64,000 nucleotides of DNA from Candidatus Leucobacter sulfamidivorax (GCA_016771945.1 QZLF01000002.1:892105-956104), one strand, 5' to 3'. Shown: positions 17,552 to 26,694, numbered from the stretch's first letter. Program-made: numbers and translations. Notes: a model not told the origin generated them from the sequence alone.

Positions 17552-18727
17552 ATGAACAAGAGACTACGGCTGACGCTGGGCAGTGCGGCCCTCGTGGCCG
17601 CCCTCATCACCGCCGGCTGCTCGGGAGGCGCGTCGCCCGACGACGACGGTCCCGCCGCGACACCGGGGGACGATACCGCTGCGGCGGAGACGGCGGCGGC
17701 CCAAGCGGTGGTGGACGAGGCGACGCAGCCCGTCGCGGGCTTCACCGCGCCCGGGCCCGCCTTCGACACCTCCGGGATCCAGGGCGGCACGGTCTACTAC
17801 GTCATTCCGGCCCTCGAAGCGGCGGTGTTCCAGACCTACGCGGAGGAGCTCGAGGAGAGCTTCCGCCCCTTCGACATCGGAATCCAGCAGTGCGGCACGA
17901 ACGGCGGCAGCCCGGACGGCATCGCCAACTGCCTGCAGCAGGCGGTCGACTCGGGCGCCAGCGCGGTCATCGCGCTGGGAATCCCCTACGTGCTCTCGCC
18001 GACCGGTTTCGACAAGGTGGGGGAGGCCGGCATCCCGGTGCTCTACGGCCTGACCGGATCGGACGGCGAAGGCGAGCCGGAGCGCGTGGCCTACTTCTCC
18101 CCGAACTTCTTCGAACTGCAGGCGTGGAACGCCCAGTGGGTGATCGCCGACTCGGGCGCGAGCGCGAACGTGCTCGTCATCGAGGAGACGGACAACCCCG
18201 CCGTCCAGGCCTGGACGCTTCAGGGGTCGATGCCCGCGTACGAGAACGGCTGCAGCGCCTGCGTCGTCAAGAAGATCACCGCCTCGACCGCGCAGCTCGA
18301 CAAGCTCACCACCGACGTCACCGCCGCCCTCGTCGCGAACCCGGATATCGCGTACGTGCAGGCGCCCGCGGGTGCCTACGTCTCGGCGATCATCGCCGGG
18401 CTGCAGGGGGCGGGGAAATCTCCGAACGAGGTGAATGTCGGCTCCATGGACATGAACCTCGCCGAGCTGAACCAGCTGCAGCAGGGCCAGTGGCTCACGA
18501 ACGTGGGCGGCACCGACTTCGGCGCGAGCGCCTGGTACATGACCGATCAGGTTCTCCGGATGCTGGCCGGCGAGCCGTCGCTGAGGGGCGTGGAGTTCCC
18601 GTACCAGCGGCTCTTCACCCGTGACAACACGGCCGATCTCGAGTCGAGCGAGGCCGCGTGGAAGAGCGGGGCATGGTTCGGGTCGACGGATTATCGCGAG
18701 GGGTTCACGGAGCTCTGGGGCCGCTAG
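17552..18727 (+). CDS. Periplasmic-binding-type lipoprotein of the ribose-type importer
   Basis: A 391-residue substrate-binding lipoprotein with signal peptide MNKRLRLTLGSAALVAALI and lipobox TAGC (Cys near residue 24), then a Thr/Asp/Ala-rich linker and a type I binding fold (VYYVIPALEAAVFQTYAEEL onward). It is third in the operon after the ATPase and permease, 53 nt downstream. Two conserved cysteine pairs (QQCGTNGG, GCSACVVKK) may form disulfides. Ligand unknown. Its stop lies just before promoter module B. Confidence 0.85.
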   Translation: MNKRLRLTLGSAALVAALITAGCSGGASPDDDGPAATPGDDTAAAETAAAQAVVDEATQPVAGFTAPGPAFDTSGIQGGTVYYVIPALEAAVFQTYAEELEESFRPFDIGIQQCGTNGGSPDGIANCLQQAVDSGASAVIALGIPYVLSPTGFDKVGEAGIPVLYGLTGSDGEGEPERVAYFSPNFFELQAWNAQWVIADSGASANVLVIEETDNPAVQAWTLQGSMPAYENGCSACVVKKITASTAQLDKLTTDVTAALVANPDIAYVQAPAGAYVSAIIAGLQGAGKSPNEVNVGSMDMNLAELNQLQQGQWLTNVGGTDFGASAWYMTDQVLRMLAGEPSLRGVEFPYQRLFTRDNTADLESSEAAWKSGAWFGSTDYREGFTELWGR

Positions 18728-18758
18728 ATGCGCGCCGCGTCCGCCCGCAAGGGCCACC

Positions 18759-18773
18759 ACAACGGTTCGTTGT
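18759..18773. promoter_or_regulatory. Operator B of the nitrile block
   Basis: ACAAC-GGTTC-GTTGT repeats operator A (14701-14715) with one base changed in the spacer, followed in both copies by ATCCCC. It sits between the binding-protein gene and the serine hydrolase gene. Confidence 0.6.
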
Positions 18774-18780
18774 ATCCCCG

Positions 18781-18808
18781 TTGTCGCGCAGGGGAGGCGC
18801 AGGACATC
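18781..18808 (+). promoter_or_regulatory. Promoter B for the hydrolase-monooxygenase-importer operon
   Basis: TTGTCG at 18781-18786 and GACATC at 18803-18808 have the same 16-nt spacing and the same distance from the operator as promoter A. The AGGACATCGT block around the -10 box is identical in both copies. A single transcript could run from 18849 to livF. Confidence 0.5.
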
Positions 18809-18848
18809 GTGGGGTCGGAGCTCACTTCCACACATATGAAAGGTAGCT

Positions 18849-20021
18849 ATGTCTGACACACAGGAGACATCGGTCTTCTCTTCGAAGCAGGCCGCGCGGA
18901 TCGCGGAGACGATCGAGGCCGAGATCGCGGGGGGCGCCTACTTCGGTGCCGCCCTCTCGATCAGGCTTCGCGGCGAGTCGGTCTTCGAGACCGCGTTCGG
19001 TTCGCGTGCCCCCGGGCAGGCCGCGCTCGAATTCGACGACGTGTTCCGCGTCCTCTCGCTGACGAAGCTGTTCACCAACGTGCTGGTCCTGCAGTGCATC
19101 GGGCGGGGAACCCTCTCCTTCAACACCCCGGTGGTCGAGATCATCCCCGAGTTCCTCGGCGAGGACCGCTTCCGCGCGGCGAAGAAGGATCTCGTGACGA
19201 TCGCCCACCTGCTCAACCACACCGCGGGGCTCCCGGTCACGCCGACCCCGCTGCCGTACGAGCGCTTGGGCTCGCTGCCCGATGTCATCGGCGCGATCTG
19301 CGGCATGGACGTGGTCTCGACGCCCGGCGAGGACCTGATATACTCCCCGGCCGTCAACCACGCGCTGCTCGGAGAGATCGTGCGTCGGGTGCACGGAGCC
19401 TCCCGATTCGGCGACGTGCTCACCCGCGAGCTGATCGAGCCGCTCCGGCTGACCTCCACGCAACTGGGCAACCCGGGCGGGCGCGACGTCGTCCCGCTCA
19501 TCGCGAACTTCGGCAGCGTGGCCTGGCTGAAGGCGGATGACATCGAGATCCTCAACGAGGTCGTCGACGGCGACAACGAGCTGCCGTGGGTCGGCATCAC
19601 GACCTCGGTCGCCGACGTCATGAAGCTCGCGGAGGGGCTGCGTCGCGCAGGGCTCGGCGAGGCCGATCCGATCATCCCGTCGGCCGTGCTGGACAAGGCC
19701 ACGCGGAACACCACGGGAGACCAGCCGAACGATCTCCTCCGTCGCGTCGCCGAGGGCCGCGGCTGGGAGATCCGCCCCGGATATCTCGGGCTGGGGTTCC
19801 CGCTCGCCGGCGAGGGCACGGCCCCGAACATGTTCGGCACGCTCACCTCTCCGCGCACCTACGGGGCGTTCGGGGCCGGCTCCAGCCTGGTCTGGGTCGA
19901 TCCCGAGCGGCAGCTCAGCTTCGCCTGCCTGACGAGCGGCGTGATGGCGGAGGATGCGAACATCCTGCGCTTCCAGAGACTGTCGGACATGGCCGTCGCC
20001 GGCCTCGAAGGGAGCCGCTGA
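18849..20021 (+). CDS. Serine hydrolase of the beta-lactamase/esterase (class C) family
   Basis: A 390-residue protein of the beta-lactamase/DD-peptidase/EstB fold, whose members hydrolyse esters or amides through an acyl-serine. The SxxK motif is SLTK (about residue 72) in FRVLSLTKLFTNVLVLQ. LLNHTAGLP and the tyrosine motif YSPAVN (about 160) are typical. There is no signal peptide, so it is probably cytoplasmic. First gene after promoter B; one nt separates its stop from the LLM start. It may act on an ester or amide made in the same pathway. A true beta-lactamase is unlikely. Confidence 0.82.
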   Translation: MSDTQETSVFSSKQAARIAETIEAEIAGGAYFGAALSIRLRGESVFETAFGSRAPGQAALEFDDVFRVLSLTKLFTNVLVLQCIGRGTLSFNTPVVEIIPEFLGEDRFRAAKKDLVTIAHLLNHTAGLPVTPTPLPYERLGSLPDVIGAICGMDVVSTPGEDLIYSPAVNHALLGEIVRRVHGASRFGDVLTRELIEPLRLTSTQLGNPGGRDVVPLIANFGSVAWLKADDIEILNEVVDGDNELPWVGITTSVADVMKLAEGLRRAGLGEADPIIPSAVLDKATRNTTGDQPNDLLRRVAEGRGWEIRPGYLGLGFPLAGEGTAPNMFGTLTSPRTYGAFGAGSSLVWVDPERQLSFACLTSGVMAEDANILRFQRLSDMAVAGLEGSR

Positions 20022-20022
20022 G

Positions 20023-21135
20023 ATGCTGCGCGAGAGTATTCAGGGGAAGTTCCACGTCGGGTGCTTCTTTCCGAACGGGAAGACGGGCGCCGTCTTCTCC
20101 GACTACCTGCTCGAGGTGAACCCCGAGCCGAACGCCCAGTCGCTTCTCGGCCTGGCCCGATCCTGCGAGAGCATCGGGCTGGACTGGGTGCTGATCGCCG
20201 ACGGGTGGGTCGGCCTCGACCGACTCTCGGAGTCGCTGCAGCACGCTTCGCCGATGCTGCACGCGCCGACCCTCGGAGCGGTGCTGCTCGCGGGCACCGA
20301 GCGGATCGGCGTCGTGACCACCATGCACACCGACATCCACAAGCCGGCTCACGTGGCCCGCATCGGGGCCTCGCTGGACGCGATCGGCGGAGGCCGCTGG
20401 GGCTGGAACATCGTCACCGATCAGCCGAACCAGGCGCCCCTCTTCGGGCAGACGCCCCTTCCCCACGACGATCGCTACGAGATCGCCCAGGAGTTCACCG
20501 ACCACGTCAAGGAGCTCTGGCACAACGAGGAGCCGATCGACGTTCGCGGCGAGTACTACACGGTGAGGGGGCGACTCAAGACTCCCCACATCGTGCAGCG
20601 CCCGCATCCGCTGCTGGTGAACGCGGCCGCGTCGCCCGCGGGCATGAGGTTCGCCGCCCGCCACTGCGATGTCCTGATGACCTCCGCGCCGACCGTCGAG
20701 CACGCCGCCCAGGTGCGGGCGACGATGGACGAGCTGCTGGTCGAGGCCGGCCGGGAGCCCCATGAGCTCGATGTCGTCGTGACCGGGAAGTGCCTCGTGC
20801 GACCGACCCAGGCCGAGGCCGAGGACGAGTGGGCGCGGATCGTCGATCGCCTCAACATCGACGTGGCGCTCGATCAGCTGGGCACCATGTACAGCGGCGA
20901 TGCCGCGATGCCTGCGCGGGAGGCGGATCGCGAACTGCTCGAGGCCGCGCGTCGCGTCGGCGAGGGGGCCTGGTTCAACGACATGGTCGGATCGCCGGAG
21001 ACGGTCGCCGAGCGGTTGATCGCCCTGCGGGAGGTCGGCATCGCCGGCATCGCCATGCAGTTCCTGCGGTGGAGCGACAGTGACGTCCGTCAGCTCGCCC
21101 CCGCGCTGGAGATCTTCCGGCGGGAGAGCGCGTAG
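20023..21135 (+). CDS. LLM-class flavin-dependent monooxygenase
   Basis: A 370-residue luciferase-like enzyme of the SsuD/RutA-like branch. Markers are IADGWVGLDR, MHTDIHKPAHVARIGASLDAIGGGRWGWNIV, HDDRYEIAQEFTDHVKELW and HPLLVNAAASPAGMRFAA. It would use FMNH2 and O2 to open or oxidise a small N- or S-containing substrate. It starts 1 nt after the hydrolase stop with AAGGGAG upstream and precedes the branched-chain-type importer. RutA (uracil ring opening) was considered, but no other rut gene is nearby, so the substrate stays open. Confidence 0.8.
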   Translation: MLRESIQGKFHVGCFFPNGKTGAVFSDYLLEVNPEPNAQSLLGLARSCESIGLDWVLIADGWVGLDRLSESLQHASPMLHAPTLGAVLLAGTERIGVVTTMHTDIHKPAHVARIGASLDAIGGGRWGWNIVTDQPNQAPLFGQTPLPHDDRYEIAQEFTDHVKELWHNEEPIDVRGEYYTVRGRLKTPHIVQRPHPLLVNAAASPAGMRFAARHCDVLMTSAPTVEHAAQVRATMDELLVEAGREPHELDVVVTGKCLVRPTQAEAEDEWARIVDRLNIDVALDQLGTMYSGDAAMPAREADRELLEAARRVGEGAWFNDMVGSPETVAERLIALREVGIAGIAMQFLRWSDSDVRQLAPALEIFRRESA

Positions 21136-21191
21136 GCGCGGACGCGGCGCCCCCGCACGACAGAAGAAACATCCGATTGAGGAGGAAGACA

Positions 21192-22448
21192 ATGAAACAC
21201 GGAACATCGATGGCGCGACGCGGCGCCGTCTCCGCGATCGCGGTGGTCTCTGCCGTCGCGCTCATCACCGGCTGCGCCGGCGGAACCGGCGGATCCGGCG
21301 GATCCGAGGACGGATCGGGTGGCGAATCCGGCGGCGTGATCAAGGTCGGGGCGATCCTCGGCGAGACCGGCGGGTTCCCCTACGGCCAGGTCGCCCCGGG
21401 CGTGAAGGCCTACTTCGACAAGGTGAACGAGGACGGCGGCGCGGGCGGCTACACCTTCGAGCTCATCACAGCCGATGACAAGAACGATTCCGGCGAGGCG
21501 GCCCAGGCGGCGCGCAAGCTCGTGCAGCAGGACGGCGTCGTCGGCATGGTCGGCACGACCAGCAACGTGGACTGCGACGCCAACAAGGCCTTCTACGAGG
21601 CCCAGTCCATCGGAACGGTGGGGCTCGGCACCGGCCCGACCTGCTTCAACAGTCCCAACTGGATGCCGGTGAATCCCGGCCCGTTCGTCGGGCAGGTCGC
21701 TCAGATGACCTACGCCTTCGACACGCTCGGGGCCACCCGCGTCTGCGCCGCCTTCAACGACGACCCGACGGCGCGGGACTACGTCATCGCGCTGGCGGAC
21801 TGGTTCGCCGAGACCACCGGTAACGAGATGACCTACGTCGACGTCAACATCGACCCGTCCGCGAGCCCCGTTCCCGCGGTCACGAAGGCCAAGAACGAGG
21901 GGTGCGAGGCGCTTCTGCTCTCCACTCCGGGACCGAGCGTCGTGGCGTTCATGCAAGCGGCCCAGTCGATCGGGTTCGAGGGCACGATCCTCGCCGCGGC
22001 CTCGGCCATGGACCCGAGCGTCCCCGAGACGCTGGGCGGACTCGCCGAAGCCGGAGCGAGAGGCGAGGCGGATGCCGGACTCATCGTGGTGTCGGAGGTC
22101 GCTTCGGTGACCAGCACCTCGCCGGACGTCGTCGAGGCGATCGAGGCGCTCGATGCCGCGGGCGTCAGCCCGAGCTTCTGGAACTTCGTCGGCTGGTTGA
22201 GCGCAGCCGTCTTCGTGAACGCCATCGAGAGCGACGGCGGGGAGCACGATCCGATGACGAGCGAAGGCGTGCTGGAGATCCTGCGCGGCATGCCGGCGTT
22301 CGAGTCGGGCTTCACCGGCTCGCCGCTGCGATTCGGCGAGCCGAACCTCGGCGTGCAGATGATGCACGTCGTGGGCGGGGTGTTCGAGCCGGCGCCGGGT
22401 CAGGACGCCTCCGGCTGGACGGTCGTGCCTCCGCTGCCGACACTGTAG
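21192..22448 (+). CDS. Branched-chain-type ABC importer binding lipoprotein
   Basis: A 418-residue LivJ-like lipoprotein with signal peptide and lipobox LITGC (Cys about 27), a Gly/Ser-rich linker, then a type I binding domain with KVGAILGETGGFPYGQVAPGVKAYFDKVNEDGG and a C-terminal GGVFEPAPG segment. Start ATG 21192 follows GGAGGA. Permease genes follow directly. The ligand could be an amide, nitrile or amino-acid-like compound; nothing in the sequence fixes it. Confidence 0.88.
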   Translation: MKHGTSMARRGAVSAIAVVSAVALITGCAGGTGGSGGSEDGSGGESGGVIKVGAILGETGGFPYGQVAPGVKAYFDKVNEDGGAGGYTFELITADDKNDSGEAAQAARKLVQQDGVVGMVGTTSNVDCDANKAFYEAQSIGTVGLGTGPTCFNSPNWMPVNPGPFVGQVAQMTYAFDTLGATRVCAAFNDDPTARDYVIALADWFAETTGNEMTYVDVNIDPSASPVPAVTKAKNEGCEALLLSTPGPSVVAFMQAAQSIGFEGTILAAASAMDPSVPETLGGLAEAGARGEADAGLIVVSEVASVTSTSPDVVEAIEALDAAGVSPSFWNFVGWLSAAVFVNAIESDGGEHDPMTSEGVLEILRGMPAFESGFTGSPLRFGEPNLGVQMMHVVGGVFEPAPGQDASGWTVVPPLPTL

Positions 22449-22463
22449 GACCGGGAGTTCTCG

Positions 22464-23321
22464 ATGCTCGAACTGGCCATCAACGGGGTGGTGCTCGGCG
22501 GCGTGTACGCGGCGATCGCGATCTGCATCGTCCTGATGTTCCAGACGCTGGGCACCGTCAACTTCGCGGCCACGACGATCGGCGGGCTGGGCGCGGTCGC
22601 CACCATCCTCGTGATGGAGGCGGGCGCGCCCCCGGCGGTCTCGCTCATCGCCGGGGCGCTCGCCGCGGCCGCCCTCGGCGCCGCGGTGGGCGGTCTCATG
22701 CTGTGGCGTTTCGGGTCGGCCGACACCACCACCCGCTCGACCGTGACCATCGTGCTGCTCGTCGGCGGGATGGCGCTCGGCACCAGGCTGCTCGGCAGCG
22801 ACGCGCACAGCTTCCCGGACGCCTTCGGCGGCGGCGCCGTCTCGCTGCCGGGCATCTCGGTACCGGTCGCGACGATCGTCGAGGTCGTCGCCGTGCTGCT
22901 GCTCGCCTTCGGGGCGAGGGCCTTCCTGCGGCGAGCCCGCACCGGCGTGCAGCTGCGGGCCCTGTCCATGCGCCCCGTGACCGCCAGGCTCGTCGGCATC
23001 AAGGTCGGTGCCCTCACCGTCGGAGTCTGGGTGTTCACGAGCGTGGTCTCCGCGCTCGCCGTGTTCTTCGTCCTGCCGACGAGCACGTTCTCGTTCGCGA
23101 CCACGACGACACTGCTGATCGGTGCGCTCGCCGCCGCGCTCATCGGCATGCTGAGGAGCCTGCCGCTCGCCGCGTTCGGCGGCCTCGCACTCGGCATCCT
23201 CCAGTCGATCTCCGTCACCTGGCCGATGATGGTCAATCTCAACCAGATGGTCCCGTTCGTCGTGATCATCGTGATCCTGCTGTGGTGGAGGCGCAAAGAT
23301 GCGTGGTCTGAGTCCCGGTAG
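22464..23321 (+). CDS. Branched-chain-type ABC permease (LivH-like)
   Basis: A 285-residue membrane protein with about eight hydrophobic helices. LELAINGVVLGGVYAAIAI at the start and the cytoplasmic ALSMRPVTARLVGIKV are typical of LivH. Its end overlaps the following fusion gene by 23 nt. Confidence 0.86.
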   Translation: MLELAINGVVLGGVYAAIAICIVLMFQTLGTVNFAATTIGGLGAVATILVMEAGAPPAVSLIAGALAAAALGAAVGGLMLWRFGSADTTTRSTVTIVLLVGGMALGTRLLGSDAHSFPDAFGGGAVSLPGISVPVATIVEVVAVLLLAFGARAFLRRARTGVQLRALSMRPVTARLVGIKVGALTVGVWVFTSVVSALAVFFVLPTSTFSFATTTTLLIGALAAALIGMLRSLPLAAFGGLALGILQSISVTWPMMVNLNQMVPFVVIIVILLWWRRKDAWSESR

Positions 23322-25080
23322 CCGGATGGTCCGCGCCGCGGCGGCCCCCCTGATCGCGGGGGGCGTCATGCTGCTGCTCGGCCTGGTCCTGCCGCCCTAC
23401 TTCCAGTTCGTGGGAGCGCTCGCGGCCCAGCAGGCGATCATCGGCCTCAGCATCGGGGTCGTCTACAACCTCGCCGGCATGGTCTCGCTCGCGCAGGTGT
23501 CGCTCAGCGCGATCGGCGCGTGGACCGCGATCGCGGTGTCGCAGTCGCTGCTTCCCGACGCCTATCCCTGGACGGCCCTGATCGCGGGCGCGGTCGCCGT
23601 GCCGGTCGGGATCCTCGTCGGGCTGCCCGCGCTCCGACTGCGCGGCATCAGCCTCGCGATCGTCACGCTCGGCTTCGTCGTCATCATCTATCAGCTCTCC
23701 TCGCTCGGGTTCATCCCCGGCAGCTCGCCTCTCGACTTCCTGAGCGCACCCGCGTGGACCATGACGAATGCGGGCTTCTACGTCATCGCCTGGACGAGCT
23801 TCACCGTGCTCGCCGTGCTGTTCGCGATCGTGAAGCGCACGCGGATGGGCCTGGGCTGGACCGCCGTCGCCTCGAGCGAACGGGCAGCGGCGTCGCTCGG
23901 CGTGGGCATTCTCACCGCGAAGCTGACCGCCTTCGGATTCTCCGCCTTCATCGCCGGGTGGGGAGGCGCGGTGCTCGTAGCGGCCTTCGGCACCACGAAT
24001 GTGGAATCGTTCTCGGCGATAACGGCGATGACCATGTTCGTGCTCGCGGTCATGGTCGGCGCGGGCCACTGGGAAGGGGCGCTGATCCTCGGGCTGCTGG
24101 GCGCGATCGTGGGCGCCGTGCTGCGCCAGTTCGACCTGCCCGCGGATCTCAGCGCGCTGATCTTCGCCGTCGGCGCCATCGACGTGCTCAGCCGCGGGAA
24201 GGGAGGGATCTCGGTGCTGCTGCGTCGCGCGGCGCGGCGCCTGCGCGGCCCCCGGAAGGCGGCGTCCGATACCAGCGGTGCGCCGCCCGGGTCCGCCGCC
24301 GCGGGCGCCGAACCGCCGGGCCCGGACGGCATCGGCGGCATCGATTTCGAGACCGCGGCGCTGGAGGTCGATGGGCTGGCCGTCGCCTACGGCACCGTCA
24401 AGGCGCTCGACGGGGTGTCGATCGCGATCGCACGGGGCGAGGTGCACGGCATCGTCGGGCCGAACGGGGCCGGCAAGTCGACCTTCGTGGACGCCGTGAC
24501 CGGCTTCATCGCCGGCTGCGCCGGTCACGTGCGCGTCGGAGGATGCCCGCTCGACGCGCAGACCCCGCAGGCGCGGAGCCGGTTGGTGAGACGGACGTTC
24601 CAGCAGGACCGCGCCATCGCGGCCCTCGCACCGTTCGACTATCTGCGGCTGGCGGGTCAGGGACGCAGTTCCGACCAGGAGATCCGGGAGCTGCTCCGAT
24701 GGATCGGCTGCTCCGAATCCGCTCTGCAGGTCGAGGATCTCGACACTCGGCAGCGGCGGAACCTCATGATCGCCGCGGCGCTCGCCGGGAAGCCCGAGGT
24801 CGTGCTGCTCGACGAGCCGGCGGCCGGGCTCACCGAGGAGGAATCGGTGCACCTGACGGAGCTCGTGAGCGAGATGCCCGGGCGCTTCGGGGTGTCGGTG
24901 GGGATCATCGAGCACGACCTCGACCTCGTGCGGGCCGTATGCCATCGCGTCACGGTGCTGGACTTCGGCCGGGTTCTCTCGACAGGTCCCACCGCGGCGG
25001 TTCTCGAAGAGCCGGCCGTCGTGCGCGCCTACATGGGCGACCTGGACATCGAGCCGGCGGACGGGGGAGCGAATGCCTGA
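23299..25080 (+). CDS. Fused LivM permease-LivG ATPase
   Basis: A 593-residue fusion. Residues about 1-305 are a LivM-like permease (VVYNLAGMVSLAQVSLSAIGAWTA, GLPALRLRGISLAIVTLGF). A Pro/Gly/Ala-rich linker covers about 310-350, and about 355-590 is a LivG-like ATPase with Walker A GPNGAGKST and Walker B VVLLDEPAAGL. The ABC signature is degenerate (DLDTRQRRNLMIAAAL in place of LSYGQ). Fusion fixes one ATPase per permease. The LivF gene overlaps the stop by 8 nt, so stoichiometry is probably LivH-LivM-LivG-LivF. Confidence 0.86.
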   Translation: MRGLSPGSRMVRAAAAPLIAGGVMLLLGLVLPPYFQFVGALAAQQAIIGLSIGVVYNLAGMVSLAQVSLSAIGAWTAIAVSQSLLPDAYPWTALIAGAVAVPVGILVGLPALRLRGISLAIVTLGFVVIIYQLSSLGFIPGSSPLDFLSAPAWTMTNAGFYVIAWTSFTVLAVLFAIVKRTRMGLGWTAVASSERAAASLGVGILTAKLTAFGFSAFIAGWGGAVLVAAFGTTNVESFSAITAMTMFVLAVMVGAGHWEGALILGLLGAIVGAVLRQFDLPADLSALIFAVGAIDVLSRGKGGISVLLRRAARRLRGPRKAASDTSGAPPGSAAAGAEPPGPDGIGGIDFETAALEVDGLAVAYGTVKALDGVSIAIARGEVHGIVGPNGAGKSTFVDAVTGFIAGCAGHVRVGGCPLDAQTPQARSRLVRRTFQQDRAIAALAPFDYLRLAGQGRSSDQEIRELLRWIGCSESALQVEDLDTRQRRNLMIAAALAGKPEVVLLDEPAAGLTEEESVHLTELVSEMPGRFGVSVGIIEHDLDLVRAVCHRVTVLDFGRVLSTGPTAAVLEEPAVVRAYMGDLDIEPADGGANA

Positions 25081-25774
25081 TGCGCTGGAAGTGTCCCGCG
25101 TGAGCATCGACCGCGGCGGCACCGGGGTGGTGAGGGATGTCTCGCTCCGGTGCCCGCGCGGAGAGGTGACCGTGCTGCTCGGCGCCAACGGCGCGGGGAA
25201 GACGACCCTGCTCGACGGGATCGCCGGTGTCGTCCCCCTGCGGTCGGGGATGGTCCGCCTGGACGGTCGGGAGTTGACCGGCGCGCGCCGCGGGATCGTG
25301 GGGTCGAAGCTCGCCTACGTGGAGCAGGGCCGTACGGTCTTCGCGGAGCTGAGCGTGATCGACAATCTCAGAGCGGTCTCCGCGGACTCGTCCATCATGG
25401 ATCGGGTGCTCGGCCTCTTCCCCGAGCTCCGCGCCCGGCTGGATGTCGAAGTGGGGCTGCTCTCCGGCGGCGAGCAGCAGATGGTGGTGCTCGCGCGGGC
25501 GATCTGCGCCGATCCGGAGATCATCCTCATCGATGAGATGTCTCAGGGGTTGGCGCCGGTCGTCGTCCGGCGGCTCATGCCGATCATCCGCGAACTCGCC
25601 GACGCCGGCACCGCGGTGCTGCTCGTCGAGCAGTTCGCGAACCTCGCGCTTCGCGTGGGAGACCGGGCCTATGTGATGTACGTGGGCGGCGTCGTGCTGG
25701 AAGCCGAGTGCGCGCAGCTGATCGCGGAGCCGGAGGTGCTGAGGGACGCGTACCTCCGCGGTCACCGATCCTGA
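25073..25774 (+). CDS. Branched-chain-type ABC ATPase (LivF-like)
   Basis: A 233-residue ATPase with Walker A GANGAGKTT, Q-loop VEQGRTVFAELSVIDNL, signature LLSGGEQQMVVLARAI and Walker B IILIDEMSQGLAPVV, all typical of LivF. It overlaps the upstream fusion gene by 8 nt and the convergent lysR gene by 13 nt at its 3' end. Last gene of the operon that starts at promoter B. Confidence 0.88.
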   Translation: MPDALEVSRVSIDRGGTGVVRDVSLRCPRGEVTVLLGANGAGKTTLLDGIAGVVPLRSGMVRLDGRELTGARRGIVGSKLAYVEQGRTVFAELSVIDNLRAVSADSSIMDRVLGLFPELRARLDVEVGLLSGGEQQMVVLARAICADPEIILIDEMSQGLAPVVVRRLMPIIRELADAGTAVLLVEQFANLALRVGDRAYVMYVGGVVLEAECAQLIAEPEVLRDAYLRGHRS

Positions 25775-26694
25775 GCGCCTCGGCTCGCCTTCGGGATCGC
25801 CCTGGCACCGGCCAGCCCGCTGAGGAAGGAGATCACGGTGTCGGCGACGCTCCGCTTCACCCGATCCTCCTCGTTCACGCCGTCGAGCACGATCACCTCG
25901 CTCATCGGATCGCCGTCGAGGGGGACGAGCGTGACGAGCGGGTGCGGGAAGAAGTCCGCATGGCTCATCGGGGCGGTCACGAGCGCGAGGCGAGCCGCGA
26001 CCATCTCGTTCGCCTCGGCGGGATTGCGCACGTCGGTGAGCTGAGGATCGCCGAGCCGTGCGAGCGCGCCGCCGCGGAACGAGTCGAGCCGTCCCACCTG
26101 CGGCCATGCGCTCGGCAGGCTGCGGCCCGCGAGGAAGACCTCGCCGAGCACCTGCTCGGGATGGATGCTGCGCGCAGGGGCGAGCCGGTGCGAGCGGGGG
26201 AGGAGCACTCCGAGCCGTTCGGTGTAGAGCGAGACCGAGGCCCATCCGGGCACGGTCAGCGGACCGAAGGTGATGACGAGGTCGGCGAGGCCGTAGGCGA
26301 GCGTGCGGTCGAGCTGATCGAAGTTGAGCTGACGGATCCGGATCCTGGTCTTCGGGAGCCGATGCCGCAGGATGCCGATCGAGCCGACCGCGGCGGGGCT
26401 CGTGACGCCGATGACGAGGCTGCCGTCGTCCCACGGCTCCTGCGAGGCCAGGCGAGCCGCATCCGCGTTGCTCACGATCTCCGACAGCGCCTCGTAGATC
26501 GCCTTGCCGTGCCGATTGAGCCGGATGCCGCCGGGGGACCGGTCGAGCAGCTCGCGACCGACATTCGCCTCCACCCGACGTATCGCCGCGCTGATGCCCT
26601 GCTGGGTGATGAAGGAGCTCTGTGCCGCGCGCGACATGCTGCCGGCCTCCACTGCTGCGAGCAGAAGTCGGATGTCGTCCACTCGAAGGGTCAT
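25762..26694 (-). CDS. LysR-family transcriptional regulator
   Basis: A 310-residue regulator with N-terminal winged helix (LLLAAVEAGSMSRAAQSSFITQQGISAAIRRVEANVGRELLDRS shortened here to its core SMSRAAQSSFITQQGISAA) and a C-terminal effector-binding domain (about 90-300) with VIGVTSPAAVGSIGILR. Start 26694 is in a 4-nt overlap with the araC stop, so the two regulators are one operon. It is a candidate for binding the ACAAC-N5-GTTGT operators, but LysR sites usually contain T-N11-A, so this is uncertain. Confidence 0.83.
   Translation of the reverse strand: MTLRVDDIRLLLAAVEAGSMSRAAQSSFITQQGISAAIRRVEANVGRELLDRSPGGIRLNRHGKAIYEALSEIVSNADAARLASQEPWDDGSLVIGVTSPAAVGSIGILRHRLPKTRIRIRQLNFDQLDRTLAYGLADLVITFGPLTVPGWASVSLYTERLGVLLPRSHRLAPARSIHPEQVLGEVFLAGRSLPSAWPQVGRLDSFRGGALARLGDPQLTDVRNPAEANEMVAARLALVTAPMSHADFFPHPLVTLVPLDGDPMSEVIVLDGVNEEDRVKRSVADTVISFLSGLAGARAIPKASRGAQDR

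Noticed and set aside
18849-20021. Antibiotic-resistance beta-lactamase
   Set aside because: It has the SxxK and Y-motif fold but no signal peptide, and it lies in a catabolic operon; an esterase/amidase is more likely.
20023-21135. Assignment as RutA (pyrimidine monooxygenase)
   Set aside because: Some segments are similar, but no rutB-rutG genes are nearby and the neighbours point to a different pathway.
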